Positions 8,245-19,060 are shown, counted from the first letter of the stretch. The stretch: DNA of 64,000 bases from an uncultured Paracoccaceae bacterium (GCA_947489705.1 CANLEQ010000008.1:84020-148019); one strand, 5' to 3'. The notes: generated by a model not told the origin, from the sequence alone. Numbers and translations are program-made.

Positions 8245-9405
8245 TCAATTGGCGTCGGGGTTGATCCGTGCGGCCGGAACATCCTCTTCTGCCGCGTCCT
8301 GGGCGGGCGCCGTCTCTGCCTGATCCGCCTCCGAACCCTCGTCGGACCCGGCTTCCTCCTCGGGCGCGGCTTCGGCGCCGGCCGCGCTGCCTTCGTCGGC
8401 AGGGGCCGCTTCGGCATCCGAGTCGGAGGGCGCCGCCTCTTCGGACGCCTCGCCCTCGGTGGCGTCGACGGGCGAGACTTCGGCCTCGTCGGTCTGCGAC
8501 GCCTCGGTTCCGTCGGCCTGCTGGGCCATGCTCGCCTCGCGCGGGGTGCCGCCATAGGTATCGATCGCGCCGTCCAGCCATTCCTCGTAGGCTTCCTGGC
8601 TCACGACCTTCACGGTGATCGGCATGTAGGCATGGGCGATCCCGCACAACTCGGAACACTGGCCGAAATAGATGCCCTCGCGCTCCGCCTCGAACCAGAG
8701 CTCGGCCAGGCGGCCGGGAACGCCGTCCTGCTTCACGCCGAAGGCGGGGATCGTCCACGAATGGATCACGTCGGCCCCGGTGACCTGCACGACGATGGTG
8801 CTGTCGACGGGCACGACCATCGCTGTGTCGGTCGCGAGCTTGAACTCGTCCTCGGAATAGCCCGCTTCCTGCAGCTGTTCGATGACCTCGGGCGTGAGCC
8901 GGTTGTCGCCGCCCGTGGCCGGCGAGCCGATCATGTAGCTGTCGAAGCTGAAATCATGGTCGGGATATTCGTAGCCCCAGTACCACTGGAACCCGGTCGC
9001 CTTCACGGTCACGTCGGCCTCCGGGATCTCCTGCTGATTGAAGAGCACGGGAAGCGAGAAGGCCCCGATGAAGATCAGGATCACGATCGGCACGATCGTC
9101 CAGGCGATCTCGATCGGGGTGTTGTGGGTGAAGTCCTTGGGCTCATGCCTTCGCCGCGCGTTGTACTTGACCGCGACGATCAGCATCAGGGCGATCACGA
9201 AGAGGGAGATCGCGGTAATGATGACCAGAAGCATGCCGTCGAGCCAATGCACGTCGTCGGCGATGGAGGTCACGGCAGGCTGGAACCCGATGCCGCCGGG
9301 CGTCGGCTTGCCGACGATCTCGAGGTCTTCGATCACCGGCTGCGCCGTCGCGGCGTGGGAAAAAAGGAACGCGGTGGCGGCGGCGAGAGAGAAACTTGGG
9401 CGCAT
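8245..9405 (-). CDS. ctaC: Cytochrome c oxidase subunit II with long acidic C-terminal tail
   Basis: 386 residues from the ATG at 9405, preferred over an ATG two codons upstream because AGGA is correctly spaced only for the inner one. A signal peptide (to about residue 21) and two transmembrane helices (about 56-79 and 98-122) precede the cupredoxin domain. The CuA ligands are all present: H215, C250, C254, H258 and M261 (CSELCGIAHAYM). After about residue 290 comes an unusual ~95-residue tail made almost only of Ala, Glu, Asp, Ser and Pro. Subunit II accepts electrons from cytochrome c. The gene leads the operon and is divergent from tldD. Confidence 0.97.
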   Translation of the reverse strand: MRPSFSLAAATAFLFSHAATAQPVIEDLEIVGKPTPGGIGFQPAVTSIADDVHWLDGMLLVIITAISLFVIALMLIVAVKYNARRRHEPKDFTHNTPIEIAWTIVPIVILIFIGAFSLPVLFNQQEIPEADVTVKATGFQWYWGYEYPDHDFSFDSYMIGSPATGGDNRLTPEVIEQLQEAGYSEDEFKLATDTAMVVPVDSTIVVQVTGADVIHSWTIPAFGVKQDGVPGRLAELWFEAEREGIYFGQCSELCGIAHAYMPITVKVVSQEAYEEWLDGAIDTYGGTPREASMAQQADGTEASQTDEAEVSPVDATEGEASEEAAPSDSDAEAAPADEGSAAGAEAAPEEEAGSDEGSEADQAETAPAQDAAEEDVPAARINPDAN

Positions 9406-9581
9406 CGGCATGTCCTGTCAGGCTTCTGGCGGGCGAGACGCAGACGCATCCCGTTGGAAACTGGCCGCTTCAAACCATATTAGGCTGCAGTGAACAAGTC
9501 GCAGCCTTGCGGCATCTGGCCGCCGGGCACCAAGTCGGTGTGATATTGCGGCCCCATCGCCACCCATGTGCAGGAGTTCCC

Positions 9582-11003
9582 ATGCCAGACGCGCCCTATC
9601 GCCCCCTTGGCACCCGAATCGATCAGGACGCGGCCCTTCGCCATCTGCGCACCGCCCTCGACGGGGCCGATGACGGCGAGCTGTTCCTCGAGCGCAAGCG
9701 GTCGGAATCCATCATGTTCGACGACGGGCGCGTGCGCAACGCGAGTTTCGACGCCGCCGAAGGATTCGGCCTGCGCGCCGTCCGGGGCGAGACCTCGGGA
9801 TACGCGCATTCCACCGAAGTGTCCGAAAAGGCCCTGATGCGCGCCGTCGACACCGCCCGCCTGGCCGTGGGCGACGGTGGCGGCGTCGCGGCCGAGGCGC
9901 CGCGCGCCACCAATGTCAGGCTCTACACGGATGCCGACCCGATGGCCGACGCGGAATTCCCGGTGAAGATCGAGACGCTGCGCGAGATCGACGCCTTCGC
10001 CCGCGACCTCGACCCGCGCGTCGTGCAGGTCACCGCGACGCTGGCCGCGTCCCTGCAGGAGGTCGAGATCCTGCGCGGCGAGGGGCAGATCCTGCGCGAC
10101 GTTCGCCCCATGTCGCGGATCAACGTGTCCGTCATCGTCGAGGAGAACGGACGCCGCGAGGCGGGATCGATGGGCGGCGGCGGGCGCCACGGGCTCGCCG
10201 GGCTGATGGACCGCACGCAGTGGGAAGGTGTCGCCCGCGAGGCGTTGCGCATCGCCCTCGTCAACCTGCGGGCCGAGCCGGCCCCCGCGGGCGTGATGGA
10301 TGTCGTCCTCGGACCGGGCTGGCCCGGCATCCTGCTGCACGAGGCGATCGGTCACGGGCTCGAGGGCGATTTCAACCGCAAGAAATCCTCGGCCTTCGCC
10401 GGCCTCATGGGCCAGCGGATCGCGGCGCCGGGCGTGACCGTGCTCGACGACGGCACCATGCCCGACCGGCGCGGCTCGATCAGCATCGACGACGAGGGCA
10501 CGCCGTCGGCGCGCAACGTCCTGATCGAGGACGGCGTGCTGGTCGGATACATGCAGGATCGCCAGAATGCGCGCCTGATGGGCGTGGCACCCACCGGCAA
10601 CGGGCGCCGCGAAAGCTATGCCCATGCGCCGATGCCGCGGATGACCAATACCTACATGCTGGGCGGCGACGCGTCGCCCGAGGCGATCCTGGCCGATCTC
10701 AAGGACGGGATCTACGCCGTCGGGTTCGGCGGCGGGCAGGTCGACATCACCAACGGCAAGTTCGTCTTTTCCTGCACCGAGGCCTACCGCGTGAAGGACG
10801 GCCGGGTGGGCGCCCCCGTCAAGGGCGCGACCCTGATCGGCGACGGCGCGACCGCGTTGCAGCAGATCCGCGCAGTCGGAAACGACATGGGTCTCGATCC
10901 CGGCATCGGCAATTGCGGCAAGGCCGGGCAGTGGGTTCCCGTGGGCGTGGGTCAGCCGACCCTGATGATCGGTGGCCTGACGGTCGGCGGATCCGCGGCG
11001 TGA
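9582..11003 (+). CDS. tldD: Metalloprotease TldD
   Basis: 473 residues, the family norm. The metal site HEAIGH (HExxxH) is at residues 253-258, followed by GLEGDF. TldD works with TldE/PmbA as a heterodimeric protease that trims peptides such as microcin and CcdA precursors; tldE is not in this window. The ATG at 9582 is chosen because CAGGAG stands nine bases before it; the frame stays open upstream but without a recognisable start. It is divergent from ctaC across a 176-base spacer. Confidence 0.95.
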   Translation: MPDAPYRPLGTRIDQDAALRHLRTALDGADDGELFLERKRSESIMFDDGRVRNASFDAAEGFGLRAVRGETSGYAHSTEVSEKALMRAVDTARLAVGDGGGVAAEAPRATNVRLYTDADPMADAEFPVKIETLREIDAFARDLDPRVVQVTATLAASLQEVEILRGEGQILRDVRPMSRINVSVIVEENGRREAGSMGGGGRHGLAGLMDRTQWEGVAREALRIALVNLRAEPAPAGVMDVVLGPGWPGILLHEAIGHGLEGDFNRKKSSAFAGLMGQRIAAPGVTVLDDGTMPDRRGSISIDDEGTPSARNVLIEDGVLVGYMQDRQNARLMGVAPTGNGRRESYAHAPMPRMTNTYMLGGDASPEAILADLKDGIYAVGFGGGQVDITNGKFVFSCTEAYRVKDGRVGAPVKGATLIGDGATALQQIRAVGNDMGLDPGIGNCGKAGQWVPVGVGQPTLMIGGLTVGGSAA

Positions 11004-11188
11004 ACGAGACCCGCCGTCCGATTCGCGGAACATCGCGCCCGAGCGGGCGTGACGCCCCTTGCGCCGAGCAAAGAATACTGCCTGGAATCAAGCGGTTAAG
11101 GCTTCCCGACTTTTTTGAAGCCGTTTACGAACCATTAACCGTTATGGGCCCAAGCTGATCCTGCAACGAGACGGAGCGAGGCGCGGTT

Positions 11189-12328
11189 TTGGATACTTCT
11201 TCCACCCCACTCCCCCTCACCCCACCGCACTCGGAGGAAGACTTCCTCGCCTGGCTTCGTCTCTTGCGCTCCCGCCGCGTCGGGATCAGCACCTTCTTCC
11301 GCCTCATGGCCGAGACCGGCGACGCCTCGGCCGCTCTGGCGAGATTGCCGGAAATGGCGAACGCGTCCGGCGTCTCCAACTATGTCGTCTGTCCGGCCGA
11401 CATCGCCGAGGATGAGCTGCGCCGCGGCCGGAGGGCCGGCGCCCGCCTCGTCGCCTGGGGCAGCCCCGAATATCCCGACCTTCTCGCCGCGATCCCCGAT
11501 CCGCCACCGCTCCTCTGGACCTTGGGTCGTCTCGACCTGCTGGGCCGCGAGACCATCGCGATCGTCGGCGCGCGCAACGCCTCCTCGCTGGGGCTTCGGA
11601 TGGCGCGGTCGCTGGCGACCGGCCTCGGGCGCGCCGGAGCCGTGACGGTGTCGGGCCTTGCACGCGGGATCGACACGATCTGCCACCAGGCGAGCCTCGA
11701 GACGGGCACGATCGCCGTGATGGCCGGCGGGGTCGACGTCGTCTATCCCTCCGAGAATGCCGTTCTGGCGCGCGAGATCGAGGAAAAGGGCCTCATCCTG
11801 TCGGAGCAACCCATCGGGATGCAGCCACAGGCGCGCCATTTTCCCCGGCGCAACCGCATCATTTCCGGGCTCGCGCGGGGCACCGTCGTGGTCGAGGCCG
11901 CCGCCAAGTCCGGAAGCCTCATCACCGCGCGCGACGCGCTCGACCAGGGCCGCGAGGTTCTGGCGGTGCCGGGTCATCCCTTCGATGCGCGGGCCTCGGG
12001 CTGCAACATGCTGATCCGGGACGGCGCGACGCTGGTGCGCGGTCCCGAGGATGTTCTCGCGGCCCTGGGACGCACCGAGATGCGGCCGCATCCCGTGCCG
12101 GCGGCCCCCGCGGTGCCGGCCGCGCCGGCCGCGCCGGAGCGCACGCTCGTCGAGACGAGCAAGCTCCACCAGCAGATCCTCGATCGTCTGGGCCCGTCTC
12201 CCACCTCCGAGGACCAGCTCATCCGCGACCTGCGCCAACCCACCAAGACCGTCACGGCCGAGATCGTCGCGCTCGAACTCGACGGGCGGATCCTGCGCCA
12301 GCCGGGCGGAATGCTCAGCCGGAACTGA
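11189..12328 (+). CDS. dprA: DNA-processing protein DprA
   Basis: 379 residues. The Rossmann-like DprA core includes IVGARNASSLGLRMA, SGLARGIDTICHQ, GGVDVVYPSEN and PRRNRIISGLARG. A Pro/Ala linker (about residues 300-315) joins it to a C-terminal winged-helix-like domain (DQLIRDLRQPTKTV). DprA loads RecA onto incoming single-stranded DNA in transformation. The start is TTG with GGAGCGAGG upstream; no in-frame ATG lies near. It precedes topA, as often seen (dprA-topA). Confidence 0.95.
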   Translation: MDTSSTPLPLTPPHSEEDFLAWLRLLRSRRVGISTFFRLMAETGDASAALARLPEMANASGVSNYVVCPADIAEDELRRGRRAGARLVAWGSPEYPDLLAAIPDPPPLLWTLGRLDLLGRETIAIVGARNASSLGLRMARSLATGLGRAGAVTVSGLARGIDTICHQASLETGTIAVMAGGVDVVYPSENAVLAREIEEKGLILSEQPIGMQPQARHFPRRNRIISGLARGTVVVEAAAKSGSLITARDALDQGREVLAVPGHPFDARASGCNMLIRDGATLVRGPEDVLAALGRTEMRPHPVPAAPAVPAAPAAPERTLVETSKLHQQILDRLGPSPTSEDQLIRDLRQPTKTVTAEIVALELDGRILRQPGGMLSRN

Positions 12329-12438
12329 CGGCCGGACCGCGGTTTTCCCCCTCACGAAACCGTGCGTCGCGAGGCCCCGCCGGGGCCGGCCTGCCGCGTC
12401 AACCGGCTTGCAACGGCGCACGCCGGAGCCTAGGCCGA

Positions 12439-12467
12439 TTGACAAGTTCGGGGCGCTCCCCACATCT
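12439..12467 (+). promoter_or_regulatory. Probable sigma-70 promoter for topA
   Basis: A consensus -35 hexamer TTGACA (12439-12444) is followed after 17 bases by ACATCT, a weak -10. It lies 38-66 bases before the topA ATG in a 176-base spacer after dprA. The -35 is exact; the -10 match is poor, so this is tentative. Confidence 0.45.
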
Positions 12468-12504
12468 GTCGCGGCCCAGAGCCCGAGTGTCCAAAGGAAA
12501 TTCC

Positions 12505-15279
12505 ATGCCGGTCGTCGTCGTCGAATCGCCCGCAAAGGCCAAGACCATCAACAAGTATCTCGGGCCGGACTACACCGTTCTGGCGTCTTACGGCCACGTC
12601 CGCGACCTGCCGCCCAAGAACGGATCGGTCGATCCCGACAACCGGTTCGAGATGCTGTGGGAGATCGCAAGCGACTCGAAAAAGCACGTGAAGGCGATCG
12701 CCGACGCGCTGAAGAACGACAACGACCTGATCCTCGCCACCGACCCCGACCGCGAGGGCGAGGCGATCAGCTGGCACCTGCAGGAGGCGTTGCGCAACCG
12801 CAAGGCCATCACCAAGGACACCCCGATCAAGCGCGTGGTGTTCAACGCCATCACGAAATCCGCCGTGACCGAGGCGATGAAGAACCCCCGCGACGTCGAT
12901 GCGCCGCTGGTCGAGGCCTATCTGGCGCGCCGCGCGCTCGACTACCTCGTGGGCTTCAACCTCTCGCCCGTCCTCTGGCGCAAGCTTCCGGGCGCCAAGT
13001 CGGCGGGGCGCGTGCAGTCGGTCTGCCTGCGGCTCATCGTCGAGCGCGAGATGGAGATCGAGGCGTTCCGCCCGCGCGAATACTGGCAGGTGAAGGCGCG
13101 CCTGACGACGCCGCGCGGCCAGGATTTCGAGGCACGGCTGACGACGCTCGGCGGCAAGAAGCTCGACCGTTTCAGCCTTGAGAACGAGACCCAGGCCGAG
13201 ATGGCCGTCAACGCGGTCACGTCCCGCAAGCTCAAGGTCATCTCGGTCGAGGCCAAGCCCAGCACCCGCAATCCCGCCCCGCCCTTCATGACCTCGACCC
13301 TCCAGCAGGAGGCGAGCCGCAAGTTCGGGATGGGCGCGCGGGCCTGCATGTCGACCGCCCAGCGCCTCTACGAGGCCGGGCACATCACCTACATGCGGAC
13401 CGACGGCATCGACATGGCGCCCGAAGCGGTCAGCGACGCGCGCGAGACGATCGCCAATCGCTACGGCAAGGAATACGTGCCGGGCAGTCCGCGGGTCTAC
13501 AAGAACAAGGCCAAGAACGCGCAGGAAGCGCATGAATGCATCCGTCCGACGGATATGGGCAACAGCGCGCAGGATCTCGACATCCGCGACGGCGACCAGC
13601 GCAAGCTCTACGACCTCATCTGGAAACGCACGCTGGCGAGCCAGATGGAGGCCGCCAAGCTCGAACGCACCAGTGTCGAGATCGCCGATGGCGAGCGTGA
13701 CGTGGTCCTGCGCGCGACGGGCCAGGTCGTGACGTTCGACGGCTTTCTCAAGGTCTACGAAGAGGGCCGCGACGACGTCTCGGACGAAGACGAGAATCGC
13801 CTGCCCCAGATCGCCGAAGGCGAGGAGGCCGCATTCTCCAAGACCTCGCTCGCCGCCGACTTCGCCCGCGCCGACAAGAGCGACGACGTGATCGACGACA
13901 CGCCCGGCATGCGGCGCAACGGCTCGGCCGTGCTGGGCGAGAACGGCGCGGTGCTGGCCACGCAATCGCACACCCAGCCGCCGCCGCGCTATACCGAGGC
14001 GACGCTGGTCAAGCGCATGGAAGAGCTCGGGATCGGGCGTCCCTCGACCTATGCCTCCATCGTCACGACGATCCAGGACCGCGAATACGTGCGCCGCGAC
14101 GGCAACCGCCTGATCCCCGAGGACAAGGGCCGGCTGGTGATCGCGTTCCTCGCGAACTATTTCCGCCGCTATCTCGAATACGATTTCACCGCCGATCTCG
14201 AGGACCAGCTCGACCACGTGAGCGCGGGCGAACAGGACTGGAAGGATCTGCTCGACCGGTTCTGGCGCGATTTCTCGGCCGCCATCGCCGAGACGTCGGA
14301 GCTTCGGATCACCGACGTGCTCGAAAAGATCAACGAGGTGCTTGAGCCGCATCTTTTCCCGCCCAACCCCGACGGCACCGATCCGCGGCTCTGCCCCAAT
14401 TGCGAACAGGGGCGGCTCTCGATGCGCACGGCGCGCTCCGGCGGGGCGTTCATCGGCTGCTCGAACTATCCCGAATGCCGCTATACCCGTCCCTTCGGGC
14501 CCCCCGATCCCGAGGCCGAAGCCTCCGCGATCCCGCCCGACGGCAAGCTTCTGGGCAAGGATCAGGGCGACGAGATCCGCGTTTTCAAGGGCCGGTTCGG
14601 ACCCTACGTCCAGCGCGGCGAGGTGACCGAGGAGAACAAGAAGCCTCCCCGCCAGTCGATCCCCAAGGACTGGCCCGCCGAGGAACTCGACCTCGAACGC
14701 GGCGTGATGCTGCTGTCGCTGCCGCGCGAGATCGGGCCGCATCCCGAGGACGGCGTGACCGTCTGGGCCAATATCGGCCGCTACGGCCCCTATCTGAAGC
14801 ACGCCGAAAGCACCTCCCACAAGGGCGGGACCAACGCCAACCTCGAATCGATCGAGGACGTCTTCACCGTCGGCATGAACCGCGCAGTGCAGCTCCTGGC
14901 CGAAAAGGTGGCGAGCCGCGGCGGGCGCGGTCAGGCCGCGGCCCCCCTGCGCGAGCTCGGCGAGCACCCAGATGCGGGCGGTCCGGTGAACGTGATGAAG
15001 GGCAAGTACGGCCCTTACGTGAAATGGGACAAGATCAACGCGACGATCCCCGACACGATCGAGCCCGAGGACATCACGCTCGACCAGGCGGTGGTCCTTC
15101 TCGAGGAGCGCGCCGCCAAGGCCGGCAAGAAGTCCCCCAAGAAGGCCGCGCCGAAGAAGGCCGCGACCGCCAAGAAGTCCACGTCCAAGAAATCCACCGC
15201 CAAGAAGTCCCCGGCCAAGAAGGCCGCGGCGAAGAAGGCCGCCCCGAAGAAGAAGGCCGCCGCCAGGAAGGACGATTAG
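12505..15279 (+). CDS. topA: DNA topoisomerase I
   Basis: 924 residues. The TOPRIM domain opens with [12 protein letters not shown] and contains [12 protein letters not shown]. The catalytic tyrosine is Y296 in ITYMRTDG. One C4 zinc ribbon follows ([10 protein letters not shown]...CSNYPEC, about residues 632-655), then repeated topoisomerase C-terminal modules ([26 protein letters not shown]), and a lysine/alanine-rich tail of about 50 residues. The enzyme relaxes negative supercoils by cutting one strand. The ATG at 12505 follows AAAGGAAA; an upstream in-frame start would add an unconserved extension. Confidence 0.97.
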   Translation: MPVVVVESPAKAKTINKYLGPDYTVLASYGHVRDLPPKNGSVDPDNRFEMLWEIASDSKKHVKAIADALKNDNDLILATDPDREGEAISWHLQEALRNRKAITKDTPIKRVVFNAITKSAVTEAMKNPRDVDAPLVEAYLARRALDYLVGFNLSPVLWRKLPGAKSAGRVQSVCLRLIVEREMEIEAFRPREYWQVKARLTTPRGQDFEARLTTLGGKKLDRFSLENETQAEMAVNAVTSRKLKVISVEAKPSTRNPAPPFMTSTLQQEASRKFGMGARACMSTAQRLYEAGHITYMRTDGIDMAPEAVSDARETIANRYGKEYVPGSPRVYKNKAKNAQEAHECIRPTDMGNSAQDLDIRDGDQRKLYDLIWKRTLASQMEAAKLERTSVEIADGERDVVLRATGQVVTFDGFLKVYEEGRDDVSDEDENRLPQIAEGEEAAFSKTSLAADFARADKSDDVIDDTPGMRRNGSAVLGENGAVLATQSHTQPPPRYTEATLVKRMEELGIGRPSTYASIVTTIQDREYVRRDGNRLIPEDKGRLVIAFLANYFRRYLEYDFTADLEDQLDHVSAGEQDWKDLLDRFWRDFSAAIAETSELRITDVLEKINEVLEPHLFPPNPDGTDPRLCPNCEQGRLSMRTARSGGAFIGCSNYPECRYTRPFGPPDPEAEASAIPPDGKLLGKDQGDEIRVFKGRFGPYVQRGEVTEENKKPPRQSIPKDWPAEELDLERGVMLLSLPREIGPHPEDGVTVWANIGRYGPYLKHAESTSHKGGTNANLESIEDVFTVGMNRAVQLLAEKVASRGGRGQAAAPLRELGEHPDAGGPVNVMKGKYGPYVKWDKINATIPDTIEPEDITLDQAVVLLEERAAKAGKKSPKKAAPKKAATAKKSTSKKSTAKKSPAKKAAAKKAAPKKKAAARKDD

Positions 15280-15359
15280 GCCGGGGCCGGGCCGCGATTG
15301 ACTTTGGCCGGACGCTTTGCGACGAAAGCTGCGCAACAACGTGTGGAGGACTTCCAGCC

Positions 15360-16066
15360 ATGAAAAAGGTCTACGGATCGGCCGCCGAGGCGCTAGACGG
15401 CCTGCTTCACGACGGGATGTTCATCGCCGCGGGCGGCTTCGGCCTCTGCGGCATCCCCGAACTTCTTCTCCAGGCGATCAAGGAGGCCGGGACCAAGGAT
15501 CTGACCTTCGCGTCGAACAATGCCGGCGTCGACGATTTTGGGATCGGGATCCTTTTGCAGACCAAGCAGGTGAAGAAGATGATCTCGTCCTATGTGGGCG
15601 AGAACAAGGAATTCATGAACCAGTATCTCGGCGGCGAGCTCGAGCTGGAGTTCAACCCTCAAGGCACCCTGGCCGAGCGGATGCGCGCCGGCGGGTCGGG
15701 AATCCCCGGCTTCTACACCAAGACCGGCGTGGGCACCCGGATCGCCGAGGGCAAGGAACACAAGGATTTCGACGGCGAGACCTATATCCTCGAACGTGCG
15801 CTCATCGCCGATGTGAGCCTCGTCAAGGCCTGGAAGGCCGACGACACCGGCAACCTGATCTTCCGCAAGACCGCGCGCAACTTCAATCCGCCCGCCGCGA
15901 TGTGCGGCCGCACCTGCGTGGCCGAGGTCGAGGAGATCGTGCCGCGCGGCTCGCTCGATCCCGACCAGATCCACCTGCCCGGCATCTACGTCCACCGCCT
16001 CATCCAGGGCGAGCACGAGAAGCGTATCGAACAGCGGACCAACCGCCAGAAAGAGGAGGCGTCCTG

Positions 16067-16067
<1 letters not shown>
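15360..16067 (+). CDS. scoA: 3-oxoacid CoA-transferase subunit A
   Basis: 235 residues matching the alpha subunit of succinyl-CoA:3-ketoacid CoA transferase ([36 protein letters not shown]). With ScoB it moves CoA from succinyl-CoA to acetoacetate, allowing use of ketone bodies and of products of polyhydroxybutyrate breakdown. GTGGAGGA precedes the ATG. Its stop shares one base with the scoB start (TGATG), giving equal co-translation of the two subunits. Confidence 0.96.
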
Positions 16068-16690
<623 letters not shown>

Positions 16691-16704
16691 CAAGGCGCGA
16701 GCCG

Positions 16705-16734
16705 GGCAAATGTTTCGCGCGCGAAACATTTGCC
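16705..16734. repeat. Perfect 30-bp palindrome between convergent genes
   Basis: Fifteen-base arms, left arm GGCAAATGTTTCGCG, meet with no loop. It lies between the scoB stop and the end of the convergent lytic transglycosylase gene. The inner half-site TGTTTC...GAAACA recalls parS (TGTTTCACGTGAAACA), but the centre is CG-only and two bases longer. No T-tract follows on either strand. It could be a factor-independent stop for both genes, a protein-binding site or a dispersed repeat. Confidence 0.6.
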
Positions 16735-16756
16735 GACGGCGCGGATCGACCGCGGC

Positions 16757-17602
16757 TCAGCCGCTCGACGCCACGCGCGCGCCGACGAAGACGCACCCGT
16801 CGCTGATCAGCATCGGCGGCGTCAGGCAAAGCCCCTTGGCGACCTGGAAGGCGGCGAGCACCTTCGGCACGTAGCCCCGCGTCTCGGCATAGGGCGGCAC
16901 GCCCGCATGTTTCGCCACCGCCCCCTCGCCCGCATTGTAGCCCGCCAGGACCAGCAGCGGATCGCCGTCGAAATGGCCCATCAGCCAGTCGAGATAGGCC
17001 ACACCGCCGCGGATGTTCTGCGCCGCGATGCGGCTGTCGCGCACGCCGAACCTGCGCGCGGTCGCGGGCATGAGCTGCATCAAGCCCTCGGCCCCGGCCG
17101 AACTGACGGCGTCGACGCGCCCGTTCGATTCGACCGCCATCACCGCCAGAGCGAGCGCCGGCGAGACCTTTGTGCCGATCGTGGCCGCGAGGATGTCGCG
17201 CCCGTGCCGGTCGGCCAGATTTTGCATCGCCGAGAGCCGGTATTGCGGTGCCGCGGCATCGGCGGGCGGGCGCGACAATGTCGCGAAGGCCTGCGCAAGG
17301 CCGGCCATCCCCGCCCCGCCGGCGGGAACCTCGTCCCAGAACCACGCATAGCCCGAACCCCTGCGCGCGGAAGGCGTCGCCACGGGCGATGCGGGACTTT
17401 CGGGCAATGCGACCGCCGGTGGGGCCGGCGGCGGCCATTGCTCCGCGGGATCGATCTGAACCGTGATTCGCTTCTTCGTTCCGGGGGCCGGCGGCTTGAT
17501 CCGCTTGAAGGTGAAGTCGGGATAGGGCGGGACCTCGTCCGCATGAAGCGGCGACGCGGCCGTGATCATGGCCAGCATCGCGGCGATGATGATGTGATGC
17601 AT
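16757..17602 (-). CDS. Lytic transglycosylase, SLT family, near the Tad locus
   Basis: 281 residues with a signal peptide (MHHIIIAAML to about residue 21), a proline-rich spacer, and a family 1 transglycosylase domain. The catalytic glutamate is E158 in AVESNG; GLMQLMPATA and the late GYNAGEGAV motif follow. It cleaves peptidoglycan between MurNAc and GlcNAc in the periplasm. It is divergent from the Tad pilus genes, where such an enzyme could open the wall for the pilus; that link is inferred from position. Confidence 0.9.
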   Translation of the reverse strand: MHHIIIAAMLAMITAASPLHADEVPPYPDFTFKRIKPPAPGTKKRITVQIDPAEQWPPPAPPAVALPESPASPVATPSARRGSGYAWFWDEVPAGGAGMAGLAQAFATLSRPPADAAAPQYRLSAMQNLADRHGRDILAATIGTKVSPALALAVMAVESNGRVDAVSSAGAEGLMQLMPATARRFGVRDSRIAAQNIRGGVAYLDWLMGHFDGDPLLVLAGYNAGEGAVAKHAGVPPYAETRGYVPKVLAAFQVAKGLCLTPPMLISDGCVFVGARVASSG

Positions 17603-17880
17603 GAGGCGCGATCCCTGTGAGCTCGACGTCTTTTTCGCCGAAGACTGGGCCGCGTGGAGGCGTGCCGCCAGCGCCAATCGCCCGGGCGCCGGGATTCGCG
17701 CGGAATCGTCACCCATAGGACCCATATCCCACGCGATCGGCCGCGTTCGTGTCGCAACGAAGTACGGGAATCGCCCGATCGCCGTCGGATTCCTGCCGCA
17801 ATCGAGGGGCAATAAGGCCGTGTACCGAAGGGGAGTCCCCCGCCGGATCGACTTTCTGCATCCAAAAGGATCTACCGATC

Positions 17881-18087
17881 ATGAAACTGTTCGAATTCGC
17901 AAAGACCTTCCGCAACGACGAGGACGGCGCCGTCACGGTGGACTGGGTCGTGCTGACCGCCGCCATCGTCGGCCTCGGCATCGCCGTTCTGGCCACCGTC
18001 AACGATGGCGTGACCGGGATCGCCGACAACATCGCGACCGAACTCGGCAAGATCAAGGCCGAACCGGCGACCAACGCGACGGAGTGA
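17881..18087 (+). CDS. flp: Flp family type IVb pilin
   Basis: 68 residues. A short positively charged leader ends at DEDG, followed by AVTVDWVVLTAAIVGLG, the hydrophobic processing and helix region of Flp/Fap pilins. It is the main pilus subunit, cleaved by the prepilin peptidase CpaA encoded at 27686. AAAGGATC precedes the ATG. The usual E+5 is replaced by Asp (VDWVV), a variant I believe is common in this order. A terminator follows, so flp can be transcribed more than the genes after it. Confidence 0.93.
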   Translation: MKLFEFAKTFRNDEDGAVTVDWVVLTAAIVGLGIAVLATVNDGVTGIADNIATELGKIKAEPATNATE

Positions 18088-18110
18088 GCCGAAAGGGAGC
18101 TCGAACCCGG

Positions 18111-18149
18111 CATGGCTGCGCTCATTCAATGGGCGCAGCCATGTCTTTT
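18111..18149 (+). terminator. Intrinsic terminator after flp
   Basis: An 11-bp perfect stem (CATGGCTGCGC / GCGCAGCCATG) with an 11-base loop is followed by TCTTTTC. It lies 23 bases after the pilin stop and 50 bases before cpaB, so it likely gives a short abundant flp transcript with limited read-through into the assembly genes. Confidence 0.75.
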
Positions 18150-18199
18150 CCGGGCGTCGAACACGCGCCTTTCCGCGACTGAAATCGGGTTGGAATCTC

Positions 18200-19051
18200 A
18201 TGCGCCTCGTATTCGCACTCGTTTTGCTCGTCGGCATCGGCCTTGCAGGCTTCGCGGTCTTCATGGCCAGGGATTTCATCGCCGCGTCGCAAGCCGCGCT
18301 CGAGACCGAGCGAGCCGGCCAGGCACCCGCGATCGCCACGCGCCCCATCTACGTCGTCAACCGTCCCGTGCGCTACGGCGAGCGTCTGGCGCCCGACGAT
18401 GTGCGCATGGTGGACTTTCCCGAAGCGGCCATCCCCGAAGGAACGTTCTCGACCGAAGAGGCGCTCTTTCCCCGGGGCGTGGATGTCGCGCGCTCGGTCC
18501 TGCGGTCGATGGAGGCGAACGAGGCCGTGCTCGCCATCAAGGTCACCGACCCGGGCGAGGATGCCGGCGTGTCGGCGCGCCTGTCGCCGGGCAACCGCGC
18601 CTTCGCGATCCGCGTCGACGTATCGTCGGGCGTATCGGGCTTCCTCAGGCCCGGCGATCGGGTGGACGTCTACTGGACCGGCGCCCTGGGATCGCTCGGC
18701 CAGGGCCGGGAGGAGGTCACCAAGCTGATCCTCGCGGGCGTCAAGCTGGTCGCGATCGACCAATCGGCAGACGAGGACCGGTCCGAGGCCAGCGTCGCAC
18801 GCACCGTCACCGTCGAGGCCACGCCGCGCGATGTCGCGGCGCTGGCACAGGCGCAAAGCACCGGCACGCTGTCGCTGTCGCTGGTCGGCGTGCAGGACGA
18901 GATCGTCGCGGACGCGGTCGAGATCGGACAGCGCGAATTGCTCGGCATCGTCGAGGAACAGCGCGTCGAGGTTGCGCAGGACGAAGTCTGCACCATCCGC
19001 ACGCGCCGCGGATCCGAAGTCGTCGACATGCCGATCCCCTGTACCAACTGA
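18200..19051 (+). CDS. cpaB: Flp pilus assembly protein CpaB
   Basis: 283 residues: an N-terminal membrane anchor (about residues 4-22), then an SAF-like domain (RPVRYGERLAPDDVRMVDFP) and the RcpC/CpaB domain (SPGNRAFAIRVD, GFLRPGDRVDVYW). CpaB is a periplasmic Tad component thought to link or gate the CpaC secretin. The C-terminus has a short CTIRTRRG-type segment. It follows the flp terminator. Confidence 0.93.
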   Translation: MRLVFALVLLVGIGLAGFAVFMARDFIAASQAALETERAGQAPAIATRPIYVVNRPVRYGERLAPDDVRMVDFPEAAIPEGTFSTEEALFPRGVDVARSVLRSMEANEAVLAIKVTDPGEDAGVSARLSPGNRAFAIRVDVSSGVSGFLRPGDRVDVYWTGALGSLGQGREEVTKLILAGVKLVAIDQSADEDRSEASVARTVTVEATPRDVAALAQAQSTGTLSLSLVGVQDEIVADAVEIGQRELLGIVEEQRVEVAQDEVCTIRTRRGSEVVDMPIPCTN

Positions 19052-19060
19052 TTGTCCCCC

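Noticed and set aside
15080..15279. Lysine/alanine repeats at the end of topA as a separate histone-like gene
   Set aside because: The repeats are in frame with topA and have no start or ribosome-binding site of their own; basic tails are common in topoisomerase I.
12430..15339. A 969-codon open frame opposite topA
   Set aside because: It is the mirror of the topA gene, with low-complexity Arg/Gly/Leu content and no known motif.
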